Shown: positions 21,650 to 29,939 of the stretch, piece after piece | Layout: every line of letters starts with the position of its first letter | Numbering within the stretch: the first letter of the stretch is position 1 | NCBI RefSeq assembly: GCF_013019105.1 | Contig: NZ_BLTE01000026.1 | Span: 1-34,911 of the forward strand | DNA: 34,911 bases | Direction of reading: 5' to 3' | Source of the DNA: Fundidesulfovibrio magnetotacticus | Lineage (GTDB): Bacteria > Desulfobacterota > Desulfovibrionia > Desulfovibrionales > Desulfovibrionaceae | The notes under the pieces: model-generated | What the model was told of the DNA's origin: nothing | The model's database searches: none | What the model saw: the letters and a program-made list of their open reading frames with translations, nothing else | Made by a program: the position numbers and the translations under genes

Positions 21650-21972
21650 TCAAGCACTCCGCGTTCGAATTCCACGACACAGTCATCACCAAGCCACGGA
21701 CAGCCCTCCGCCCCCTGCGGGTTCATGCCCGACGGAAACGCAACGGGTGTGACGCCTGACGAACCCGGCCAGCCCCCCGCATGCCGTTCGAGACGAAGGG
21801 CCCGAACGGACCGCCCGGCGTGCCCAAAGGACCGCGCCTGCCAGACCGGACACCTCTCCACGGGGGCAGACGCTCTCATTCATCCTGCGGCGCGCACCCA
21901 AAACCTGGGGAGCAGCGCACGGGAGGAGCTCAGCGATACCGTTGCCGCGCGGCATCCTGCCCGCGAAGACGC
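21650..21972. other. Intergenic region with a possible coupled micro-ORF
   Basis: No recognisable gene. On the minus strand a frame ending at 21646 overlaps the CDF start as ATGA; its possible starts give 77 codons (from 21879) or 26 codons (MNPQGAEGCPWLGDDCVVEF...). Neither has a clear ribosome site, so this may be leader sequence only. Confidence 0.35.
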
Positions 21973-22557
21973 CTACCGGGCAGGGATCTTCACGTCGTCG
22001 TCGTCAAATACGGCGTTCGACGCCCCCGGATGACAGGCTATGCAATTCGAGAGTGAACCGACACTCCCCTTCGCCAAGGCCGCCTGGTCAATCTTCCGGT
22101 GCTTGTGCTGTATGTACGGGACGTCTGTTATTCTCTCGGGGGAGGCCCCGCCAAGGCTCTTGGTGATCTTTCGCCCGATTTTCGCCCCGGCATTGTCCGA
22201 ACTGTTCGAAGCCAGGTACCCGGAAACGTCGTTCCATTGCTGTGGAGAGAGCGTCACGTCGTTACCGAAATGACTCCCGAGCGCAGCCATGATATTTGTC
22301 CATGACTTTGCAGGCAACAGCACCGGAACATAGGCCCAGTGACACCGGCCGCACGCGTCGGCATAGGTGGCGTTAACGGCCGTCTGCGCATGGCTTCTGC
22401 CGCCATGCGCATCCCTGTCCGGCCTCTTTCCGCCCTCCCTTCGCTCATGCCGCCCGTGCTCATCATACTCGTCGGCAATCGAATACACCCCGATACCCAG
22501 CAGAAGGATAGCTACCGCCGAAAGCGTTGCAAGGAACCCTTTACGCCTTCTCTCCAT
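21973..22557 (-). CDS. DHC-type dihaem cytochrome c
   Basis: A 194-aa protein; GGAGGAG precedes the ATG at 22557. A basic start (MERRRKGFL) and one hydrophobic helix (about 8-26, LATLSAVAILLLGIGVYSIA) form a signal or membrane anchor. A His/Arg/Asp-rich linker follows. The first haem site CGRCH is followed by WAYVPVLLPAKSWTNIMAAL and HFGNDVTLSPQQW, the hallmark of the dihaem cytochrome c (DHC) family. The second haem site CIACH is followed by PGASNAVFDDDDVKIP. It acts in periplasmic electron transfer. DHC genes often sit beside a cytochrome b561 gene; none is seen here. Confidence 0.9.
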   Translation of the reverse strand: MERRRKGFLATLSAVAILLLGIGVYSIADEYDEHGRHERREGGKRPDRDAHGGRSHAQTAVNATYADACGRCHWAYVPVLLPAKSWTNIMAALGSHFGNDVTLSPQQWNDVSGYLASNSSDNAGAKIGRKITKSLGGASPERITDVPYIQHKHRKIDQAALAKGSVGSLSNCIACHPGASNAVFDDDDVKIPAR

Positions 22558-23146
22558 GGCAATCTCCTCCGGTATGCAGTCTCTCGAAAACCATCCTCCG
22601 GCGTCGACACTTCGCGCCATGCCTCCCCGCAACCGCATCACCCCCTCGCCCCCGGGAGCACTGTCCAGCGGACACCATCGCGTCCTGAGGCCCATGTGAT
22701 CGACTCCATCCAGTTGGCCATACATCAAATCTATAAAATGACAATCACAACTTGTGCACATGAAAATCAAGTTCAGCGCACATTTTTGCGTTTGACCATG
22801 ATTCTCATGAACCGATACAACAGTCGCACGCACCCATTCAACATATACGGAAGTTTCTCTTTGGCCTGCAACGGATTGAGCCCCCGCCAGCAGAACCAGG
22901 CCGACGGGACGACGCGGGGCCTGCAGGCGTCGTGGGGTCGGCGGGACTGGACAGGCAACGCGCAGAGAGGTGAAGGAACGCTGGACAAAGAGACAGGAAC
23001 AGCCCGGCGACACCGCCCCACGCGGCCTGCAGGGACTCAGGCCGGGGCGAGACCGCGAACGAGTCCGCCGGGGCGTCCTTCGGCCGCCCTTGTAGCACAG
23101 CGCGCGCCAACGCCTCTCCGGGCCGCTCCTACCCGGAATGCATGAA
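22558..23146. other. Long noncoding stretch upstream of the cytochrome gene
   Basis: About 590 bp without a convincing gene. The part from 22690 to 22860 is markedly AT-rich for this genome and probably holds the cytochrome promoter. On the minus strand TATAGA (22735-22730) has no good -35 box, but the inverted repeat AACTTG-N13-CAAGTT (22749-22773) is centred about 38-41 bp upstream of the expected start, suggesting an activator. A long imperfect inverted repeat lies at 22920-23033. Confidence 0.4.
22920..23033. repeat. Imperfect 18-bp inverted repeat around a 78-nt interior
   Basis: CCTGCAGGCGTCGTGGGG (22920-22937) pairs with 23016-23033 at 15 of 18 positions. Inner bases (TCGGCGGGACT against AGCCCGGCGACACCG) allow further pairing. 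The segment could fold into one long hairpin RNA on either strand. No gene overlaps it. Confidence 0.45.
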
Positions 23147-23176
23147 GACAATAAAAACGGGGGCCGAAGCCCCCGT
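23147..23176 (-). terminator. Rho-independent terminator of glgP
   Basis: On the minus strand ACGGGGGC (23176-23169), loop TTCG and GCCCCCGT (23164-23157) form a perfect 8-bp stem with a stable tetraloop. TTTTTATTGT follows. It lies 32 bp after the glgP stop. Confidence 0.92.
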
Positions 23177-23207
23177 CCTGTTTGCGTCCTTCTTCTCGTC
23201 TCCCGCG

Positions 23208-25781
23208 CTATTGCGGGTCCGCCCACTTGATGAGGCCCAGGGAGTGGCTGTCCAGGAGCAGCGGGTGGTGCGGCAGGATGCGCACGGTGTAGCCGAAGCG
23301 CCCGGCCTCGATGGGCATCACCTCGCCGGTGAAGCGCTGCCAGCCGTCGTCGGTGCGTTCGCCCGGCTGCATGATGGTGGTTTCGCGCTGCACGAACTTG
23401 CCCTCGAAGTCCACCGGCCCCGAGTAGACCTCCACGCGCACGTCCTGCGGCCGGATGCCGTTGAGGCTGATCTCCGCCGAAACGAGGATCGGCTCGCCCA
23501 CATAGATCTGCTGGGGCTGCGCCGCGCGCACGTCGCGGATCATCAGGCTGGACCACTTGGTCATCATTTCCATGCGCCACTGGGCCAGGTCCTTGGCGGC
23601 GGCGAAGTCGTCCTTCACCAGGCGGTTGTAGTTCTCGATGGCCGGGCCGTAGGCCACCTTGGCGTAGTCCTCCACCATGCGGTGCGAGGAGAACCAAGGC
23701 CCCAGAACCCGGATGGACTCCTTCATCTTCTTGATCCAGCCGCGCGGCAGGTTGCCGTGACCGCGATCGTAGAAGGTGGGGATGATCTCGTTCTCCAGCA
23801 CGTTGTAGAGCATCTGGGACTCCACGAAGTCCTGGTACTGCTGGTCTTCGTATTCCTCGCCCTGGCCGATGGCCCAGCCCAGGGAGTTGTCCGACCGCCA
23901 GGCCTCGGCCCACCAGCCGTCGAGGGTGGAGAAGTTCAGCACGCCGTTCATCATGGCCTTCATGCCCGAGGTGCCGCAGGCCTCCAGGGGGCGGCGCGGG
24001 TTGTTGAGCCACACGTCGCAGCCCTGGTACATGTAGGAGGCCACCTCCATGTCGTAGTCTTCAAGGAAGACCATGGAATAGCGGCACTCGGGCGTTCCGC
24101 ACATCTGCACGAGCTGCTGGATGTACTTCTTGCCCTCGTTGTCGTGGGGGTGGGCCTTGCCCGCGAAGATGAACTGCACCGGCTTGGGCGACTCGGAGAG
24201 GATCTTGATGAGCCGCTCCTGGTCGGAAAGCAGCAGCGTGGCGCGCTTGTAGGTGGCGAAGCGGCGGCCGAAGCCGATGGTCAGGGCCTGGGGGTCCAGC
24301 ACCTCCTCGGCCATCTGGAGTTCCTTGCGCTTGGCCCCGCGCGCCAGGAGCTGGTCGTGCAGCTTGCGGCGCACGAAGTCGATGAGCCGCTCGCGCAGGC
24401 GCTCGTGGGTGCGCCAGAGTTCGGCATCGGAGATGGCCTCCACCTGGTCGAACACGCGGGTGCAGTCCGGGTCCTCGCGCCAGTTGGAGCCCATATAGCG
24501 GTCGAAGAGCTGGGCCAGGTCCGGGGCCACCCAGGTGGGCGCGTGGACGCCGTTGGTCACCGCGCCGATGGGCACGTCCTCCACGGGGTACTGGGGCCAG
24601 ACGCGTTTCCACATGTTGCGCGAGACGAAGCCGTGCAGGATGGACACGCCGTTGCTGATGCGCGAGAGGCGCAGGGCCAGCACGGTCATGCAGAAGGGTT
24701 CGGCGTCGTTGCGGGGGTCTTCCCGGCCCAGGGCCAGGAACACCTTCCAGGCCAGGCCCAGCTTGCGGGCGTAGTCCTCGAAGTAGGGCTGCATGAGGTC
24801 GGGCGGGAAGCGGTCGTTGCCCGCCGGGACCGGGGTGTGCGTGGTGAAGATGCTGGAGGAGGCCACCAGTTCGGCGGCGGCCTCGAAGGTGAGCCCGGAG
24901 CCCTCCATGAAGCGGCGAATGCGCTCCAGGCCCGCGAAGGCAGAGTGGCCCTCGTTCATGTGGATCACCTTGGGCTTGAAGCCCAGGATGTCCAGGAGCT
25001 TGATGCCGCCGATGCCCAGGAGGATCTCCTGCCAGAGGCGCATCTCCAGGTTGCCGCCGTAGAGCCGGGTGGTGATCTGCTTGAAGTGGGGCGGGTTCTC
25101 GGCGATGTTGGTGTCCATCAGGTAGAGGCTCACACGCCCCACGGCCACCTTCCAGATCTGGGCCTGGACGCGCTCGCCCTTCAGGTCCACCGAGACGAGC
25201 AGGCGCTTGCCGTCCTCGCCGGTGGCGGGGGTCATGGGCATCTGCTCGAAGTCGTAGATGGGGTAGCGCTCCTGCTGCCAGCCGTCGGGGGAGAGGTACT
25301 GGCGGAAGTAGCCCTGCTGGTAGGCGAAGCCCACGGCCACCAGGGGCACGCAGAGGTCGGAGGCGCTCTTGAGGTGGTCGCCCGCCAGGATGCCCAGGCC
25401 GCCCGAGTAGATGGGCAGGGCCTTGGAGAGCCCGTACTCGAAGCTGAAGTAGGCGATGGCCGGCTCTTTGTTCTCGCCCTCGGGGAAGGGGATGGAGATG
25501 GTCTTCTTGGCCAGGTAGGCGCTCAGGCTCCTCTGGAGTTCGCCCACGCGGTCCAGGAAGAACTGGTCGGCCGCCAGGGCCTCCAGGGTGCGCTGGGGCA
25601 GCCTGTTCAGGAAGCCCACGGGGTTGCCTTCGCACTCCCTCCACAGCTTCTGGTCCACCTGGGCGAAGAGTTCGCTGATCTCGGTGTTCCAGGCGAACCA
25701 GCAGTTGTAGGCCAGTTCCCAGAGGCCCTTGAGCTTCGGGGGCAGCTTCGGGACGACGCTGTAGACTTGCAAAGGTTGCAT
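23208..25781 (-). CDS. glgP: Alpha-glucan (glycogen/maltodextrin) phosphorylase
   Basis: I start at the ATG at 25781 (MQPLQVYSVVPKLPPKLKGL), which has AAGGA in front, giving 857 aa. It belongs to the alpha-glucan phosphorylase branch in which the N-terminus starts with a DUF3417-like segment (LWELAYNCWFAWN). AYFSFEYGLSKALPIYSGGLGILAGDHLKSAS is the substrate-proximal region, HMNEGHSAF lies mid-protein, and RPLEACGTSGMKAMMNG holds the PLP-binding Lys. It releases glucose-1-phosphate from stored glucan in the cytoplasm. It is monocistronic, with its own terminator, and divergent from dut. Confidence 0.95.
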   Translation of the reverse strand: MQPLQVYSVVPKLPPKLKGLWELAYNCWFAWNTEISELFAQVDQKLWRECEGNPVGFLNRLPQRTLEALAADQFFLDRVGELQRSLSAYLAKKTISIPFPEGENKEPAIAYFSFEYGLSKALPIYSGGLGILAGDHLKSASDLCVPLVAVGFAYQQGYFRQYLSPDGWQQERYPIYDFEQMPMTPATGEDGKRLLVSVDLKGERVQAQIWKVAVGRVSLYLMDTNIAENPPHFKQITTRLYGGNLEMRLWQEILLGIGGIKLLDILGFKPKVIHMNEGHSAFAGLERIRRFMEGSGLTFEAAAELVASSSIFTTHTPVPAGNDRFPPDLMQPYFEDYARKLGLAWKVFLALGREDPRNDAEPFCMTVLALRLSRISNGVSILHGFVSRNMWKRVWPQYPVEDVPIGAVTNGVHAPTWVAPDLAQLFDRYMGSNWREDPDCTRVFDQVEAISDAELWRTHERLRERLIDFVRRKLHDQLLARGAKRKELQMAEEVLDPQALTIGFGRRFATYKRATLLLSDQERLIKILSESPKPVQFIFAGKAHPHDNEGKKYIQQLVQMCGTPECRYSMVFLEDYDMEVASYMYQGCDVWLNNPRRPLEACGTSGMKAMMNGVLNFSTLDGWWAEAWRSDNSLGWAIGQGEEYEDQQYQDFVESQMLYNVLENEIIPTFYDRGHGNLPRGWIKKMKESIRVLGPWFSSHRMVEDYAKVAYGPAIENYNRLVKDDFAAAKDLAQWRMEMMTKWSSLMIRDVRAAQPQQIYVGEPILVSAEISLNGIRPQDVRVEVYSGPVDFEGKFVQRETTIMQPGERTDDGWQRFTGEVMPIEAGRFGYTVRILPHHPLLLDSHSLGLIKWADPQ

Positions 25782-25876
25782 GGGCGATCCTTTTTGAGGT
25801 TTTAGCACCAACTACATGCCAGTCCTTGGCGACAATGGCAAGGAATCCCACGAGCCGGAGCGGTCCATTTTTCTCT

Positions 25877-25904
25877 TTTGTCCCGGCGGCAAAAAGGCTA
25901 GAAA
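25877..25904 (+). promoter_or_regulatory. Candidate dut promoter
   Basis: TTTGTC (25877-25882), 16-nt spacer, TAGAAA (25899-25904), predicting a start about 25 bp before the dut GTG. Confidence 0.4.
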
Positions 25905-25936
25905 CCGTGTTCCGACAACGTTCCCTAGGAGCCGCC

Positions 25937-26407
25937 GTGACCTGCCAGCCCAAGCCCGTCCCCCTGAGGGTGAAGTTTCTCCATCCCGTCTGGGAGGAAT
26001 TCCCCCTGGAGCCCGCCACGCAGGGCTCCGCGGGCATCGACCTGCGCGCCGCCATGGACGTGCCCGCCGTGGACATTCCCCCCGGGGGACGCCACGCCTT
26101 CGGCACGGGCCTGGCCATCGAGATCGCCGAGCCGGGCCTGGCCGGGTTCGTCTATTCCCGCTCGGGCCTCGGGGCCAAGCACGGCCTCACCGTGGCCCAG
26201 GGCGTGGGCGTCATCGACCCCGACTACCGGGGGGAGATCGTCGTCTGGCTGCTCAACACCTCCGAAACCCACAAGACCGTCGCGCGAGGGGAGCGCATTG
26301 CCCAGCTTCTCGTCATGCCCTACCGGCAGGCGGCCATCCAGGCCGCAGACGAGCTGGGCGACACGAGCCGAGGAGCCGGCGGCTTCGGCCACACCGGCTC
26401 CGTCTGA
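25937..26407 (+). CDS. dut: dUTP diphosphatase
   Basis: I use the GTG at 25937, which has AGGAG 5 nt upstream; an ATG-initiated 193-aa version would be too long for the family and has no ribosome site. The resulting 156 aa is standard for trimeric dUTPase. All five motifs are present: GSAGIDLRA, YSRSGLGAKHGL, GVIDPDYRGEIVVWLLN, RGERIAQLLV and RGAGGFGHTG. It hydrolyses dUTP to dUMP, keeping uracil out of DNA and feeding dTMP synthesis. It is followed 122 bp later by argD on the same strand. Confidence 0.95.
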   Translation: MTCQPKPVPLRVKFLHPVWEEFPLEPATQGSAGIDLRAAMDVPAVDIPPGGRHAFGTGLAIEIAEPGLAGFVYSRSGLGAKHGLTVAQGVGVIDPDYRGEIVVWLLNTSETHKTVARGERIAQLLVMPYRQAAIQAADELGDTSRGAGGFGHTGSV

Positions 26408-26529
26408 CCCCCCCCAGCCGATGGGGGAAAGCCTCCGGCGGCCAAGGGGCTGCGCCCTCTGGACTCCCGTATAGGCTGCGGAATGTACCGAAACCGTTGC
26501 GAAAACAGCAACGGAGAGAGAGGCTTCCC

Positions 26530-27729
26530 ATGAGCGACGCATTCGACGCCCTGAAAGAACGGACCCAGGCGTCCGTGATGAACACCTACGGCCGCTACCC
26601 CCTGGCCCTGGCCAAGGGCAGCGGCTGCACCCTGCACGACCTGGACGGCCGCGAATACCTCGACCTCCTGGCGGGCATCGCAGTGGCCAACCTGGGCCAC
26701 TCCCACCCCGAGATCGCCGACGCCCTGGCCCGCCAGGCCCGCGAGCTGGTGCACGTCTCCAACCTCTTCTTCCAGACGCCCCAGGTGGAGCTGGCCGAGG
26801 CCCTGCTGGGCACCTGGGGTCCGGGGCGCGTCTTCTTCTGCAACTCCGGGGCCGAGGCCAACGAGGGGGCCATCAAGCTCGCCCGGCGCTACCAGCGCAC
26901 CGTGCGCGGGCAGGACCGCTTCGAGGTGATCACCCTCACCAGCTCCTTCCACGGCCGCACCCTGGCCACCCTCACGGCCACGGGTCAGGACAAGGTGAAG
27001 GAGCACTTCCAGCCGCTGCCCGAGGGCTTCGTCACCGTGCCCGCTGGCGACCTGGAGGCCCTGCGCGCGGCCTTCACCCCGCGCACTGCCGCCGTGCTCC
27101 TGGAGGTGGTGCAGGGCGAGGGCGGCGTGAAGCTCTTCCCCGAGGCCTACCTGCGGGGCGTGCAGGCCCTCTGCCGCGAGCAGGGCGCGCTCTTCATGGT
27201 GGACGAAATCCAGACCGGCATGTGCCGCACGGGCCGCTGGTGGGCCCACCAGCACCACGGGCTCGAGCCCGACGTGTTCACGGCGGCCAAGGCCCTGGCC
27301 AATGGCCTGCCCATGGGCGCGGTGCTGGCCACCGAGGAGGTGGCCCGGGGCTTCGAGCCCGGCAGCCACGCCACCACCTTCGGGGGAACGCCCCTGGTCT
27401 GCGCCGCCGCCCTCAAGACCGTGGAGATCATGCACCGCGAGCGCATTGCCGAGCGCGCCGCCCGCATGGGCGACTTCGCCCTGGCCCTCTTCGCGGACGT
27501 GGCCGCCCAGAACCCGGGCAAGGTGAAGGAAGTGCGCGGCCTGGGCCTGATGATCGGCATCGACCTCGCTTTCGACGGCCAGAAGGTCTGGGAAGAGCTC
27601 ATGAAGCGCGGCTTCATCCTGAACCTCACCCAGGGCACCGTGCTCAGGCTCCTGCCGCCCCTGGTGATCGAGCAGGAAGAGCTGCGCCGCTTCGCCCAGG
27701 CCCTCTCCGACGTGCTGGCCGGCCAGTAG
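26530..27729 (+). CDS. argD: Acetylornithine aminotransferase
   Basis: A 399-aa class-III PLP aminotransferase; GGAGAGAGAGG precedes the ATG. VMNTYGRYPLALAKGSGCTL is the ArgD-type N-terminus. CNSGAEANEGAIKLARR is the PLP-phosphate region, SFHGRTLATLTATGQ contacts the cofactor and VDEIQTGMCRTG includes the Asp that pairs with the pyridine N. FTAAKALANGLPMGA carries the Schiff-base Lys and TFGGTPL closes the site. It makes N-acetylornithine in arginine synthesis and may also serve as succinyldiaminopimelate aminotransferase. Length and motifs are normal. A strong terminator follows. Confidence 0.93.
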   Translation: MSDAFDALKERTQASVMNTYGRYPLALAKGSGCTLHDLDGREYLDLLAGIAVANLGHSHPEIADALARQARELVHVSNLFFQTPQVELAEALLGTWGPGRVFFCNSGAEANEGAIKLARRYQRTVRGQDRFEVITLTSSFHGRTLATLTATGQDKVKEHFQPLPEGFVTVPAGDLEALRAAFTPRTAAVLLEVVQGEGGVKLFPEAYLRGVQALCREQGALFMVDEIQTGMCRTGRWWAHQHHGLEPDVFTAAKALANGLPMGAVLATEEVARGFEPGSHATTFGGTPLVCAAALKTVEIMHRERIAERAARMGDFALALFADVAAQNPGKVKEVRGLGLMIGIDLAFDGQKVWEELMKRGFILNLTQGTVLRLLPPLVIEQEELRRFAQALSDVLAGQ

Positions 27730-27758
27730 CCTGCTCCTCCCGGCAACGACCACGAAAA

Positions 27759-27946
27759 GGCGCGCCCGGAGACGGGCGCGCCTGAGGCTGCTGAAAAAGT
27801 TGGCTTTGCGGCTTTTTCAGCAGCCCTGCGCGAAGCGCAGCCTGGAGCAGGGCGGCTTTGCCGCCCGTAAGCGGCTCCCACAAACCCCGTTTCGGGGTTT
27901 GTCATCCAGCTGAGGCGCACCCGGAGACGGGCGCGCCTTCTCTTTT
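27759..27946 (+). repeat. Six-hairpin cassette flanked by duplicated terminator
   Basis: In order: GGCGCGCCCG-GAGA-CGGGCGCGCC (27759-27782); a 14-bp stem GGCTGCTGAAAAAG with 12-nt loop (27786-27825); CTGCGC-GAA-GCGCAG (27826-27840); GGGCGGC-TTT-GCCGCCC (27850-27866); ACAAACCCCG-TTT-CGGGGTTTGT (27880-27902); then GGCGCACCCG-GAGA-CGGGCGCGCC (27914-27937), a near-copy of the first, followed by TTCTCTTTT. The last is a proper terminator for argD. The first is the same stem cut from its T-tract by the intervening roughly 130 bp. Confidence 0.85.
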
Positions 27947-28192
27947 GGCGTCAAAATTCCGGGACGGGTTCGCGGGCGGCAATCCCGCCCCTGATCCCCC
28001 CCCCGGGCCCTCCATCCGGGCCTGGGGGGAACCCGGCGCCGCCAGCGAAACCACGAGCCGACTTGTCGACGCTCTGAACAGTGCGCCCGTGAGGTCAGGG
28101 CCTGGGAGGGCGAAGCGCCATGGCCATGCGGCCCCTTTCGTGTGCCGCCTCGGGCGCCCGGCTTCAACCCCATCGGCCGGGCGCATTCCGGC
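27947..28192. other. Noncoding region before the glycosyltransferase
   Basis: No gene recognised. A C-run/G-run pair around 27995-28030 can form an imperfect GC-rich hairpin. Together with the hairpin cassette, 27730-28192 is 463 bp without a gene. Confidence 0.4.
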
Positions 28193-28996
28193 TCACCGGG
28201 GCGTAGCGGCGGCGCGCGCGGAGCGCACCAGGCGTTTGGACTCCTCCAGCAGCCTTGCCCAATTGGCCGAGCTGTGCACGTTCACCGCGCGGTTGTCGTG
28301 GGTGCGCACGGAGTAGAGCGTCCGGGGCACGTGGAGGAAGCGCGCCCCGGCCAGGGCGAAGCGCAGGTAGAGGTCGTGGTCGTTGGCCAGGTAGGTCTCG
28401 TCGTACCAGCCGCAGCGCTCGTGCAGGGAGCGGCGGTAGAGCTTGGAGACCCCGCAGAGGTACCAGTCGCGGAAGCAGCGATCGAAGCTGTAGTCGGGCA
28501 CCTTGAACTCGCGCAGGATGCGCATGGCGTCGTCGAAGACGAACATGTCGGAATAGACGAAATCCGCCTCTCCTGCGTCCAGGGGCCGGGCCAGGGTGCT
28601 CACCATCTGGGGGTGCAGGAGGTCGTCGGAGGCCACGTAGGTGCAGTAGTCCCCTCCGGCGGCGCGGAAGCCCCGGTTGTAGGTGGGCGTGGAGCCTCGG
28701 TTCGTCTCGTTGCGCAGCACCGTGAGCGTGCGGCCCTCCCGGCGGTAGCGCGGGTGCACAGTGCGCTCGATCACGTCCGCGGCCTCGTCGTAGTAGGAGG
28801 CGAAGGAGGCCGTCTCGTCCGCCACGTCGGCGGCGAAGCGCTCGATCACCTGGCGCGTCTCGTCGGTGGAGCAGTCGTCCACCACCACCAGTTCGATGTT
28901 GGGCCAGTCCTGGAACCAGATGGAATCCAGGCACGCGCCCAGGTAGCGGGCCTGGTTGTACGTGGGCACGACGACGGAGACGAGGGGGCAGGACAC
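28193..28996 (-). CDS. Family 2 glycosyltransferase
   Basis: I prefer the GTG at 28996 (VSCPLVSVVVPTYNQARYLG), which has GGAG 6 nt upstream and the usual short lead-in to the first strand; GTG/ATG starts at 29086/29080 give 30 or 28 more residues with no ribosome site. The protein has about 267 aa. GT-A features are VSVVVPTYNQ, ELVVVDDCSTDET, NETNRGSTPTYNRGF and YVASDDLLHPQM, with the SDD acting as the metal-binding DxD. AFDD-like VFDDAMRILREF and YLANDHDLYLRFALAG, the acid/base region, follow. It transfers a sugar from a nucleotide sugar to an envelope glycan; acceptor unknown. No membrane helix. The gene stands alone rather than in a polysaccharide cluster. Confidence 0.9.
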   Translation of the reverse strand: MSCPLVSVVVPTYNQARYLGACLDSIWFQDWPNIELVVVDDCSTDETRQVIERFAADVADETASFASYYDEAADVIERTVHPRYRREGRTLTVLRNETNRGSTPTYNRGFRAAGGDYCTYVASDDLLHPQMVSTLARPLDAGEADFVYSDMFVFDDAMRILREFKVPDYSFDRCFRDWYLCGVSKLYRRSLHERCGWYDETYLANDHDLYLRFALAGARFLHVPRTLYSVRTHDNRAVNVHSSANWARLLEESKRLVRSARAAATPR

Positions 28997-29171
28997 GGAC
29001 TTCTCCACGGTTGGCGTTGGGGCGCATCGTTGCACGGCAATGCCCGGCGAACGGTGGGTACCGCAATCGCCGGGAGGCATCAACACAAGGCGGCGGAACT
29101 CCGCGCGGGACCGGCGGGAGACCCGGGACGGGAAGGCGCGGCGGCCTCCCCGCTCCGGGACTGATCGGGCG

Positions 29172-29822
29172 TTATTTGCAGAACTTTATGGAGTCCATGA
29201 CCTGGCGCAGCGTGGGCTGGGCGGCCTGGAACTCCTCGTTGGAGCTGTAGGCCATCAGGTTGATGTAGAAGTTCTGGCCGTCGTAGCACTGCCAGATGAT
29301 GCGCTGGATGCCGTTGGTCTGGGGCGCTTCCACCACCTCCCAGCCGATCACGCCGCACTTCTTTTTGGGGTCGCCGTCGTCGCGGCGCTTGGCCTCCAGG
29401 AGCTTCTTGATCTTGATGTCCTCCTTGGCGGACTTCAGGCTCGCGTCCACGGAGGCCTTGGCCGGGAAACTGGGCTGCATCTGGGTCATGTGCAGGGTGA
29501 AGCCCATGGTGGAGCCGGGCTTCTGGAAGCTTACGGAGTCGGACTCGGGCTCGCCGGAGACCTTCTCCCACCCGGCCGGGATGGTGAATTCCAGGTTGCG
29601 CGCCGTGTTCTTGAAAGTGGTGGCCTGGGCCAGGGGCTTGGAGACGCCTCCGGCAAAGCCCTTGCCGCCCTGTCCCTGCGCGGGCGCGGGGGCCTTGTCC
29701 TTCTTGGTCACGGCGTCCAGGCCCTGCTGGAGCACTCCGAACTGGGCCAGGGCCGGGAGGGCGAAGGCGAGCGACAGGATGCAGACGCCGAGGGCGATGG
29801 AGAGGCGAAAGCGTTTGTTCAT
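29172..29822 (-). CDS. Secreted protein of unknown function
   Basis: I start at the ATG at 29822, preceded by GAGGAAG, giving 216 aa. MNKRFRLSIALGVCILSLAF and the following ALPALA form a Sec signal peptide with cleavage expected before QFG. A Lys/Ala/Gln/Gly linker follows, then one domain (about 65-216) beginning NLEFTIPAGWEKVSGEP, with FTLHMTQMQPSFPA and CGVIGWEVVEAPQTN. The end is LRQVMDSIKFC. The 'F-x-I-P-x-GW ... M-x-SIKF' plan resembles PsbP/DcrB-like periplasmic domains. Three Cys in the mature part could give one disulfide. The substrate is unknown. It has its own promoter. Confidence 0.75.
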   Translation of the reverse strand: MNKRFRLSIALGVCILSLAFALPALAQFGVLQQGLDAVTKKDKAPAPAQGQGGKGFAGGVSKPLAQATTFKNTARNLEFTIPAGWEKVSGEPESDSVSFQKPGSTMGFTLHMTQMQPSFPAKASVDASLKSAKEDIKIKKLLEAKRRDDGDPKKKCGVIGWEVVEAPQTNGIQRIIWQCYDGQNFYINLMAYSSNEEFQAAQPTLRQVMDSIKFCK

Positions 29823-29907
29823 GGGCTTCCTCGCGGTGAAGGGTGCAGGACGTGACGCTGTGCCGCGCCGGGGCGTCCGCCGGTCGGCGGGTAACCCCAT
29901 CCTGAAC

Positions 29908-29936
29908 TCTCTACGACATGTCGGGCGGGTGTTCAA
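29908..29936 (-). promoter_or_regulatory. Promoter for the secreted protein gene
   Basis: On the minus strand TTGAAC (29936-29931), a 17-nt spacer and TAGAGA (29913-29908). It lies just behind the stop of the 1427-aa gene and predicts a leader of about 80 nt. Confidence 0.6.
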
Positions 29937-29939
29937 GCC

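Noticed and set aside
22744-22775. Fnr or HcpR site upstream of the cytochrome gene
   Set aside because: Half-sites such as TTGTG and ATCAA are present, but their spacing (19 bp overall) does not fit TTGAT-N4-ATCAA or TTGTGA-N6-TCACAA.
23142-25805. Open frame of 887 codons opposite glgP
   Set aside because: It is the complement of a strongly conserved phosphorylase; its His/Val/Leu/Gly-rich sequence is typical of an antisense shadow.
28997-29086. N-terminal extension of the glycosyltransferase
   Set aside because: The upstream GTG and ATG have no ribosome site and the added residues show no signal peptide or domain; the GTG at 28996 has a proper GGAG.
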